Assembly: GCA_018398575.1 (NCBI GenBank)
Contig: JAGTXZ010000010.1
Span: 1,054,001 to 1,118,000 of the forward strand
From: Ampelomyces quisqualis
Taxonomy: Eukaryota > Ascomycota > Dothideomycetes > Pleosporales > Phaeosphaeriaceae
Length of the DNA stretch: 64,000 nt
Direction of reading: 5' to 3'
Part shown: in pieces, positions 54,880-64,000 of the stretch
How the letters are laid out: every line of letters begins with the position of its first letter
How positions within the stretch are numbered: the stretch's first letter is position 1
Made by a program: the position numbers and the translations under genes
The notes under the pieces: generated by a model
The model's database searches: none
What the model saw: only the letters and a program-made list of their open reading frames with translations
What the model was told of the DNA's origin: nothing

Positions 54880-57800
54880 ATGCTGTTGTTTGATAGAACT
54901 AACGTTACAGACTTTCTAGAGCGCTTTAAGGACTTCTTAAAGTACTATAGCTTTACAGACTAGATAATAATTAACAGACTAGTTGCCTACTATAAGCTGA
55001 GACAAAAGACTATTATATAGGCGTCTAAAGAGTATGCAGAAGCCTAAGACAACTACTTGTAGAAAGAGCTTTGCAATAGCCTCTAACAACGCTTTAGAAA
55101 TAATAACAAAGGTTAACAGAAAGAGCGTATAGAGTACTTTAAACACTAGCTAAGTTAGTACCAAATAAGATTAGACCTAAAGATTAGAGACTACCTGCAG
55201 GACTTTTAAATCTGCAGCAAAAGGTGTATTAAAGCAGGCACTATTAATAAGAACTGTTGCAGCTACTACCTTGTTAAGGGACTGCTGCTCTAACACGCAA
55301 CAAAGATCCTAGAGAAGTTTAGCCTAAAAACAGACACTCTAAAGGACTTTAAGTACAAAAAGATCTAAGACTATCTAGCAAAGCGCCTAGAGGTAGAGGA
55401 GAAAGCACGTATGTTAAATCTAGCAGAAGCTATAAAGGCCTTTAAACTAGAGGTAGAGTTTAAAGTAAAACTAGTAGCTAAACAACTATTAGCTCTACTG
55501 CAACAAAACAACTTTAAACCTAGAATTAAGCTAAGAATAAACTTCTAACCTGCTACTCTTTAGTTACTAACAAAGAGTACTCTATTTAGAAACTAGCGTA
55601 AGCAAGCTTCTCCTAGTGCAGCGCCTATAAAGAACAAAGTAGATAACCTTATAGATAAGATACTGCAGCTTAGGCTTAACTAAATAACTATTAAGCAGCA
55701 GCTATAGAGCATGTAATAGACCTCTTGCAAAGCAGAGCTTATAAACAACCTAGTTATTTATGCCTTAGTTTGCAAGTAAACTAAAGAGCAATTAGAAGCC
55801 CTGTAACTATATATACCTTAGCTAGCTCTACAGAACTAGGGCTATTAGAACTACAGGCAACAGTAGTAAGCATAGAGAAATAACAACTATTAGCGCAACA
55901 GCTAGAACTATAGCTACTTAAACAACAATTAGAGTTACTAGTAGAGACGTCCTAGCAAAGGACTACTAAGCAGCTTTAAGATAAACTATTAGGTTTGTAA
56001 TAAGACTAGGCATTTAAAGCAGAACTGCTTAACACTAAGAGGCTTTATTACTAACAGCTGGTGCTTCTTTAACAAACGCAACATACTCTAATAGAGGACG
56101 CCTAACAATCTACAGGGCAGAGTTACTAGCCTTAGCAACGCACAATAGGCTAAGACTATTTTAGCTAAGATTAAAAGGCGCTTTCTAAAATGTAACGTTA
56201 ACTCTCTTAAGGTTAAATCTAAATTTATAGGCAGACCTAGTCCTTCTATTTCTATTAAGAACAACGCAGTCTCTATACAGCTAGTGCCTAATACTTTAGA
56301 AGCGCTGTTAGAAGTAAACTATAACAAGTATTAGGACATGTTAGACTGCCTTACAACTAAATCTAAGAAACTTCTTACTAACAGCAGCTTAGTATCAGCT
56401 GCAGTTATTAGCTAAAACTAAGTAAAACGCAGTAACAGTTAACTTGTATACAGTTAGGTTTAGGTTTAGAAGCTACTTTAGAAGCTAGTTAATAGGATCC
56501 TGCACTTAAAAGGCTACAGAGACAGGAATAACAGCTACTTTATAAGCAAAAAGTTAGGGTAAGACTATTTAGTTTGATTTGCAAGCAATAAAAAATCAAG
56601 AGATATAGAAATAAGAGAGGTTACCTAACTAACTAAAGGGCTGTTAAAGCCTACCTACGTAGTAGAGCAAAAGGAGAAGAACTTAAAGAAGCAGTAGCTA
56701 GTCTAGAAGTTTAAGGCTAACGCCTAATTAGTTATCTAGCGTATCTTTAACACCCTAGTTCTATTACTACTTAAGACTGTTATTAGTAACATGCTAAAGG
56801 TTAAGAAGAAGCTATTCTAAGTAAGCTACACGCTAGCTAAGTTTAAAGACCTTTTAGTTGCCCTAGCACGCTACACAATAGTTAAAAGCGCTAACAAAGA
56901 CTTAGATAAAGACTAACCTACTATAAGAGCTAGTGTTAACTTGCTAACCTAGGGCTTACTCTTAGACTATATGCTAGTTAAGGTAGTAAATAGAAAAGTA
57001 AGTAAGTGCTTTAGTATTAATACTAAACACTAGTTAGACCTAGAGATTAGCTAGATTAAAAGGCACATCTAACGCAATAAAAAACTAGGCCTTAAGCTTG
57101 CTACTAACAAGAACTTTTGTAAGCCTACTTATTATTAGAGAAAGTATAATTAAGCCTTAGGCGTAGAGCACCTTAGGAGGAAGTGCTTAAAAGTACCTAT
57201 TAACATTAAGAAGACCTATTTTCTTAGCCTTATTAACTCTAGCGCAGAGCTTAACACTATAAAAAAAAATAGCAGAACAAGCTATGCTTCTAATTACGTC
57301 TCTGCCAAAGAGTATAAGAACTGCAAAAATAGTAGCAGCAAATAGTTTAACTAAAGGATTTTTAAGCATTGTATAGAAAGTACCTATTACTATTAAGAGG
57401 ATTAAAATCTGCACTAGTTTCTTTATCCTTAAAGAGTGCACAAACCTAATTATCCTAGGCAATCTCTTTCTAACAGACGCTTAAGCCAGAATTAAGTACG
57501 CTACTAATAGGCTAACTTACTGCTAAATCTTTAGCAAAGATAGCAAACACAGTACAAGATTTGTTTGTATAAGAGGCAATTGGATTAACGCGCTAGGACT
57601 CTACTCTAGGCCTCTTATAGGAAACGTTAGGGGAGTGTAATTGCTAGCGTTTTACTCCTTTCCAAACACGTTGTATAGCTAGACTAGAACTATTAAATAA
57701 ACTTAACATAGCTTTAAATAGACCCTAATACTCTAAGTAAGAATTAGCTAGCAATAAAGTTAGCAACAGAGTAGCTCTAGCAGAAATCTTTATTACTAAT

Positions 57801-60800
57801 TATTCTCTTAGAAACACAGTTCTTTTAGTAGCTAGGTATAGGCACTATAGGCGCAGAGCCTAACAGATCTATTATTATTAGTAATAGCAATAGAATGTAT
57901 ATGCTTGTTAGCAACAGCGTAAGCTACTACTCTTAGAATATTATAGCAAGTGTTGTAAGGCAGCTCCCTTAGAGTCTTAGGATTAATATTAGTGCTAAGA
58001 GCTTCTAGGAGCAAGAGCTTAGTAAAACAACTAGCAAGAAAGAGTTACTTGTTAAAGTAATAACAATTTAGCTAAAGCGCACAACTAATCTATAATTAAA
58101 CAACGTCTTCTTTAACGTTAGCACTTTACACAAGCAAAAAGCTTAAAAGGTCTAGCTAGTAGACAACTTAGGATAGGCCCCAAGAGATATTAGCAGGTAT
58201 AAAGATTAGAAAAAGCGTGCGCACAGTTAACAGGTACTAAACAAGAAGAACGCTCTATTCTTAAGCTACTTTAAGCTACAATACGCAAAGTTCTCTAGAG
58301 GTATAAGGCTTACGCCTAAACGCCTGTTAAAGATAAAGATATTTCTAGACTTACTCCTACAGGAACAAGCTATGCTAGAGGAGCTACTTTACAGACAAGA
58401 AGCTGCCCTAGCCTAAGACTTTAGCAAATTAGGACAAGTTAGCTATAAGGTAGTACCTCTAATTAAAATTAACACTGTTCTTTACAAGGCGTAGTAAGCT
58501 AATTAGTTCCCTATCCTCTAAAAACTTAGAGAAGTAGTAGTTAAAATAGTATAGAAACGTATTAACTAAGAGGCTCTTAAACTGTACAGAAGCTAGTACT
58601 AAAACCTATAGTTTCTAGTAGCTAAGAAAGACAAAGGATATTAACTTATTAATAACGCGCAAAAGATTAACAAAGTTACAATTTGTAACGCAAACCTACT
58701 ACCTAATCTAGATAAATTTGTAGAAAATTTTGCTAGTTGCGTAATTATAAGCTTGCTTAACTTCTTTTTAGGGTACAACTAAGTAGAGCTGCACAAGAAC
58801 TCCTAAGATGTAACAGCGTTCTATACACCTATTAGACTAGTACGCTAGTGTACGCTACCTATAGGTATAACAAATTCAGTTACTAAATTTGTACGCGTTA
58901 TAACTAAGATATGCTAAGATTATATTCTAGAACGCTGCAGGCCTTACTTAGATAACGTTTGTATTAAGAGACTAAAGTCCTACTACAACAGAATAGAAAT
59001 TAAACTAGGTATTAGAAAATACGTTGCAGAACACCTCTGCAATATAGACGCTGTATTAGTAGACATTAAGTAAGCAAGAGCTACAATATTAGGCTACAAA
59101 TCAGACTTCTGTTACGCGTCTATAGTTGTAGTAGGTTATTAGGTTAATGCTGCTAGCTACTATTCTAATTACAAGAAAATTAAGAAAATCCTCTCCTAGC
59201 TGCCTTGTAGAGACTAAAAAGACGTTTAAATGTTTATTAGTATATGTGTGTATTATAGAGTATAGATTAAGTATTTTGCTATTATTTTAGAGCTACTATT
59301 CTGCCTACTACGCAAGAATGTGCCTTTTAAGTAGTCTTTAGAACAACAGAGCGCAATAGACAAATTGAAACACGTGCTATACTCTACGCTAGCACTTGTC
59401 TCTATCTCTTATAACAAACTATTACTCCTAATTGTTATTTCTATTAATAGTAGCCAAAAGGGTTAGGGCGCAGTTCTTATGCAACTAGATCTAAAGAGTT
59501 GTTAGCACCCTATCTGGTACAAAAGTAGAGTTTAGTTTAAATCTAAACAAAACTAGGACTTAGGAAAATACAAATGCAAAGCCCTGCTCCTAGCACTAAA
59601 GAAGTTTTAGACCTACTTGTACAGGGTAGAGTTTATTATAGAAACAGACGCAAAGATACTAGTTGCACAGCTTTAGCAAAGTGCAACTAACTTGCTAGAA
59701 GCTCTTGTTACGCAGTAGCTAGTACTCCTTAATATGTAGGAATTTAATATAGTCTATATTAAAGGCAAGAAAAACATAGTAGCTAACGCCCTTTTAAGAA
59801 GACCTAAGGAGCTAGAATAGAAGCTACCTAATAAGCTAGAGAAGAACATTAAGGATTTTATTAACGCTTATTTAAATTTAGTATAGCTTACTATTGCCCT
59901 ACAGCTGCGTGTATGCAATCTACGTTATAAAGTATATAAGGCTAACGTTAGTTTTAAGAAAAACCTGCTAGATAAAGCCTATAGTAAAGAGTCTTAGGCT
60001 TAGGCTTATTAGATTCTATTCTGCTGTTAGCCTAATAGTCTTTTAAGAGCTAAAATAAAAAAGTTTACAAGAAGAGCACTTAAATTAACAGTAAGAGAGA
60101 GGCACCTGTTCTTAATACTAACTAAAGAGCGCCTGCTGTAGCAAATTGTAGATAAACCTAACAAACGTTTAGCTATTATTAAAGCTATATACAATAAATT
60201 AGGCTACTAGAGGAAGAAAGGCATATAGCGCAAGGTATAGGCGCGTTATTATTAGAAGAGATAATATAAAGATGTTAAATCCTACGTTAAGTTATGCCTA
60301 AAGTGTTAAGTATATGCCTTAACAATAGTTTAAGAAAAACTCTAGCTAACAACTTTTCTAACAATACCCTTTAGCTAGATATCTATAAACATAGTCTACA
60401 TGCCTCTAGCTAGAAGTAAGAAGTTTCTTGTAGTAGCCTAATACACTATAACACAGTAGGCTAAAGCTAAAGCCCTAGTAAACGCGGACTTAGCATCTAT
60501 TGTTAAGTTTCTAGAAAGAAAAGTCTTCTGCTAATAGAGCCTACTACTTAAAATTTTAGTTAATAGAGGCTCTAAAAACAAGCATCTACTAATTAACCTG
60601 CAACAGCAATTTAGAATCTATAGAGTAGTAGCTAGCGCCTATTATCTACAAGGTTAAGGTTTAATTAAATAAGGACACGCGCTAATAGTAGATGCCTTAA
60701 AGAAGCTTAGCAGGATATAGGTTAACTACTTAGACCGCGTTCTATAGGCTAATTAAACTAGTATTAAGCGTGTAACTAGAAAGACTCTAGCGTTTCTTAC

Positions 60801-61200
60801 ATGTAGTTGTAAGTACGTACTGCCTATTAAATTGTGTATACTAACCTAGCAGACCTTACTCTAGAAAGAAGTAACTAATACTACTTTGCTCTTAGCTATA
60901 AGGGCTTACTAATTTGAAAAGAGAGATATTAGGTTGTAAGAGTCTATTGCTAGAACAGTCTAACTAAGAAATAACAACAAGAACTACTTTAATAAGAACA
61001 GAGTTACTAGAGCAAATAAACTAAAGGTTAGCAACTTAGTTTTGCTTAGGAATTCCTACTACAACAATAACTAATTAGTGCTTAGCAAGTTCCTTCTAAA
61101 ATAGCAAAAGCTATTTAGAATACATAAAGTTAGAGAGAAGGAGTAGTACAACCTTAAGGAGCTTAATAGAGTACTATTTTGAAGCTACACGCTAGGCAAC
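54880..61200 (+). pseudogene. Gag-pol pseudogene of gypsy copy 3
   Basis: Gag opens with LLFDRTNVTDFLERFKDFL and ends near ALLQQNNFKP. Reverse transcriptase shows INKVTICNANLLPNLDKF, then FLGYN, TAFYTPIRLVR, LPIGITNSVTKF and YLDN. RNase H shows AVLMQLDL, LALKKF and FIIETDAK, followed by NIVYIKGKKNIVANALLRR. Integrase shows ISINIVYMPLARSKKFLVV. Many stops interrupt it; not functional. Confidence 0.8.
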
Positions 61201-62669
61201 AGGTTAAAGAAGTTCTATTAGTGCACTAAAGTAGACCTAAAGCTTATTAACTAGAGTCTATCTACTAACAAGACTAGAGACTATGCGCTCCCTAGCTATA
61301 GGCAGGACATTCTACAACTAGTAGGAGAATTAGTGTTGCGCTAGTGCTCTAAGAGGCTTAAGAACGCTGCTAAGGTAGATAAGGATAAAAATTTGGATTT
61401 GAAACATTCTGCAGAGGTATGCTAAAGAGCTGTTAGCGTGCGCATTAAGAAGAACCTAAGCTTTAACAGGTCTAAATACAAAGTTGTAAGAATAGCCCTT
61501 AGATATCTACAAGAACAAAAATAGAGGGGTACAGAGAGTAGAGGCAGCGTTAAGCGCGGCAGCATACGTATAAGCAGACGTTAATAAGTAGCAGTATAAA
61601 AGTCTATATTAATTGATGTATTAGACAAGTTTAAAACAAGAGAGTAGGTAAGAGGCAGTAAGGTAAAGGAAAGAGAAAGCTTAAGTAACGCGCAATTCAA
61701 AACAACGTGCCAAAAATACGCGCTAGTTAGGTAAGAGAAAAATAACAAATAGTAGTAGCAAAGCACTAGTAGATTAAGAAAGTTAAAAAGAGATAGAACT
61801 TCTTTTTTTATAGGAGGGGAGGAAAAGCAGTGCCCTTAGGCACAGCCAAGAACTCTAAAGATATATTAGAAGAAGAGAGTTAATTCTACACTAAGCTACT
61901 ACAAAAAACAGATCTACACTAGAGAACTCTAATTGTTAGAGGAGTTGTTTAGGCTACCTAGGCTATTACTTAAGGCATTTATATTAACATTACTAACTTC
62001 TAAGCTAGCATTATTAATACTATGCTTTGCACTAGTTAAAGGCCTACTAACATTAAGCTAAGCTAAAGGCTTATTAATAACAGTATTGTTAGCATCCTCC
62101 TTAACATTCTTATTAACTGCAGCTAACTTAGGATCTAACTAATTCTTCTTGTAAAGTAACTTCTTAACTCTACAACCCTTTTTAGTAAACTAGAAATGTA
62201 ACGCTTGCTAGAAGAAGAAGTGCCTAAAGGCCCCTTAGAGTTGTAGCTAGATTTAGAAGAGTTTTTAGAGACCTTGCTAGCATTAAAGTCTAGGCTTTAA
62301 CAAGCTTTTCTAGCCAACAACTTTGTAAAGTCTAGCAACCTAGACTTGCTTAGAGCCCTAAACCTACTATGCTTTTTTGCTAGAGTTAGCAAGCTACAAT
62401 TGCGTAAGCTCTTAAAAGGTAAGTTGTTATAAATAACGTAGGCTAATAACGCTTTAGTGCTTAAGTAAGAGAGCTAGACTGCAGTATAAATAGATAGGAA
62501 AGATTGTAAATAGGCACTGCTCCTTTACTAAAGGCCTGTCGCTTACAATTTTGGCATTACAAAAAGTTTAGAGTTGTTTTTCCTTAGAAGTTAGTCCTTT
62601 TATTTAAGTATTTTAGTTTGTGTTTAGTGTAAAAGAGAAGGGGCCTCTTTCTATAGATTAGGAGAGAGA

Positions 62670-62854
62670 TGTAGTAAAGTAACATAGAAAGTAAGTCTAA
62701 AGGACGCTTGGAGCATAGCTAAGGGCATAGACAAGATACAATAGCTAAAGAGCTATTAGAAGACAGAACAACTAACACACACACATATAATGTTAATATA
62801 TTTAATTCTACATTAAATCTAATAGGCCTTAGAGGTAAATAACACTCTACTACA
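62670..62854 (+). repeat. 3' LTR of gypsy copy 3
   Basis: 185 bp, starting tgtagtaaag and ending ctctactaca; the partner of 53,663-53,847. It is followed by the ctag target duplication. Confidence 0.85.
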
Positions 62855-63269
62855 CTAGGGACGTAGTTGCACGCTATGCTATTAATCTTTAGACTCTTAG
62901 CATAACGCAGGTAAACTAGCTTAGCTAGCTTAATATTAGAGACGCTACTGCAGCAGGCAACAGGCGTAGCCTAAACGCTAGGTTAGCAATGTCGCAACGC
63001 TAGCGTTACACTACTTATAGAGATAGTAGGAGTAGCAGGTAGTATAGGCGTAGTGCTTATAGTAATTAATGTAGGGGCAACAAGGTTGCAACAGCGTAGA
63101 GCTAGGAGATAGTGTAGTAGTAATAGTAATATAATTGTTACTAAGAAAGTAGAAAGGATTAGGCACACAAAGTTCTGCTATAATTCTACTATTACTATAG
63201 CTACTAGCTGCCTCTTAGATTTACCTAGAGTTTTGGCCTTGGCACAACAACAGCTCTTATAACAACAAG
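62855..63269 (+). mobile_element. Gypsy copy 2, right part (3' LTR missing)
   Basis: Resumes copy 2 after copy 3: the sequence aligns with 41,665-42,080 of copy 1, including the antisense frame start (minus strand KTLGKSKRQLVAIVIVE). Similarity to copy 1 ends near 63,270 and no family A 3' LTR follows, so the 3' end was deleted. The right boundary is approximate. Confidence 0.7.
62859..63250 (-). pseudogene. Antisense accessory ORF of gypsy copy 2, 5' part
   Basis: Minus-strand frame beginning AKAKTLGKSKRQLVAIVIVE and containing LLLLLHYLLALRCCNLV and ALRHC. It agrees with copy 1 residue by residue over most of its length. It is separated from its 3' part by the insertion of copy 3. Confidence 0.5.
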
Positions 63270-64000
63270 CTACGCTGCTACACTCTGCAATTAGTATAGC
63301 GCTATACTAGCTTTTGTTTAGATCTAAACTATAATAGAGCTAGAATTAGGCTTTATCTCTCTTAAAACACAAAGATGTAAACGTTAAGAATGCCTTAAGC
63401 TTAGCTACCTATATGCATAAAGCCTAGCGTATAGCTAAAGACAATATAGAAAAGGCATAGTAATAGATAGCTACTAAGGTAAATAAACATTGTTAACCTG
63501 TTAATTAGGTAGTAAGTAATAAGGTTTACCTTTTAACTTAAAACCTATCTGTTACTTACTTAAGTCGCAAACTTACTAAATTATAGAAAAGACTCTTTAA
63601 AGTTCTAGAATAAGTTAGCTATTTATTCTAACTAAAGCTACTTAAAAGTTCTAAGATCTATAACGTATTTGCTCTAGACGTCCTCTGCAAAGACTCTAAC
63701 AACTCCCTACCTAGTTAGCTAAGCCTAAACCTATCTAGCATCCTAATTTAAGGCGTTAAAAAATAAAAAGTAGAAGAGATCTTTACTAGTAAGCTATACT
63801 ACTCTATTCTAAAGTATTGTGTAAAATAGGTAGGCTATAATCCTAACCTTACCTAGTATAATACCTTAAACTTTATAGGCGCCCTATATATATTGCAAGC
63901 GTTCTATAAACGCTATCTAAAACAGCTAGAACTTCTATAAGCGTTAGCTAAGTAGATTATAGTATAAGAAAAAGAAGTTAAAGATCTTACATTACTTTAA
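63270..64000 (+). mobile_element. Gypsy copy 4, right part: integrase end and chromodomain
   Basis: The interrupted integrase resumes (ATLLHSAISIALY) and continues through NIEKA, NKVYLLT, SRKLTKL, FKVLE and DVLCKD to a chromodomain near 63,770-63,930: KVEEIFTSKLYYSILKYCVK, stop, VGYNPNLT. The order and spacing are those of fungal chromoviruses. The 3' LTR lies beyond the window. The boundary with copy 2 is approximate. Confidence 0.75.

Larger units (their letters stand above)
53663..62854 (+). mobile_element. Ty3/gypsy copy 3 (family C), complete but RIP-inactivated
   Basis: 9,192 bp bounded by 185-bp LTRs of equal length and flanked by a 4-bp target duplication, ctag (53,659-53,662 and 62,855-62,858). 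Removing it restores the alignment of copy 2 with copy 1. Gag (about 54,880-55,520), a knuckle (CNKTRHLKQNC, near 56,000), reverse transcriptase (about 58,440-59,100), RNase H (about 59,380-59,820) and integrase (about 60,180-61,000) are seen. A purine tract (aggagagaga) stands right before the 3' LTR. No chromodomain is seen; the end resembles the GNRLKKF tail of non-chromodomain fungal gypsy elements. Confidence 0.85.
33181..64000. other. AT-rich RIP-mutated retrotransposon island
   Basis: Composition changes abruptly near 33,180. From here to the end TA is very frequent, no ORF exceeds about 90 codons, and the only recognisable proteins are reverse transcriptase, RNase H, integrase, gag and chromodomains read through many TAA/TAG codons with the frame otherwise kept. 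Those stops stand where Gln or Trp is expected, as in repeat-induced point mutation. TCA, CCA, TGA and TGG are nearly absent, whereas ACA, GCA, TGT and TGC are common. Copies inside the island are annotated individually. Confidence 0.9.

Noticed and set aside
57187..57462. 91-codon minus-strand frame with hydrophobic stretches in copy 3
   Set aside because: It lies opposite the pol region of the element and has no second copy to support it.
1..64000. CRISPR arrays, rRNA or tRNA genes
   Set aside because: No spaced direct-repeat array, no rRNA-like block and no convincing tRNA cloverleaf was noticed, though a tRNA scan was not possible by hand.

Overview
The left half of this window (about 1-33,180) is gene-rich DNA of a filamentous ascomycete, most likely a dothideomycete of the Pleosporales type. 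The evidence is the short introns (46-78 nt, GT-AG with one GC-AG), fungal-type gene families (HET domain, Dsn1/Mis13, Sam35/metaxin, LIM/paxillin-like, a large secreted protein) and a hybrid NRPS-PKS. The right half (about 33,180-64,000) is an AT-rich island of dead retrotransposons whose reading frames are in phase but full of stops, as expected of repeat-induced point mutation (RIP).

Left half, in order: kinetochore gene Dsn1 (+), an RPA1/MEIOB-like OB-fold protein (-), inositol-1-phosphate synthase INO1 (-, with a GC-AG intron), a long gene-poor stretch, a two-LIM-domain protein (+), a possible small secreted protein, a proline-rich tandem-repeat protein (+), a Sam35/metaxin-like mitochondrial protein (+), a SAM methyltransferase (+), a methionine aminopeptidase 2 (+, four exons), a HET-domain protein (+), a 3-kb gene-free interval, a 1,101-residue secreted protein (+) and, tail to tail with it, a single-exon 2,516-residue A-PCP-KS-AT-KR-ACP-R megasynthase (-). 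That domain order is that of SwnK, the swainsonine-pathway synthase, but no other swn gene is visible, so this is an orphan or relocated synthase. Its start codon lies about 420 bp from the edge of the RIP island.

Right half: at least four Ty3/gypsy copies can be separated. Copies 1 and 2 are one chromovirus family with 274-bp LTRs (34,587-42,454, and 47,446 onward). Copy 3 has 185-bp LTRs (53,663-62,854, target duplication ctag) and sits inside copy 2. Copy 4 is another chromovirus (from about 42,460); its integrase is interrupted by copy 2 and resumes near 63,270, ending in a chromodomain. This is a three-level nest. Copy 1 also carries a small TIR element which itself contains another TIR element.

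Two features of the island go beyond ordinary RIP. First, C-to-T change seems confined to C with a 5' pyrimidine and a 3' purine: TCA, CCA, TGA and TGG are almost absent, while ACA, GCA, TGT and TGC are common, and surviving CpG is nearly always RCGY. Second, the chromovirus family of copies 1 and 2 keeps a conserved open frame between integrase and 3' LTR on the strand opposite to pol. All coordinates and splice sites were worked out by eye from the sequence; no database search was run.
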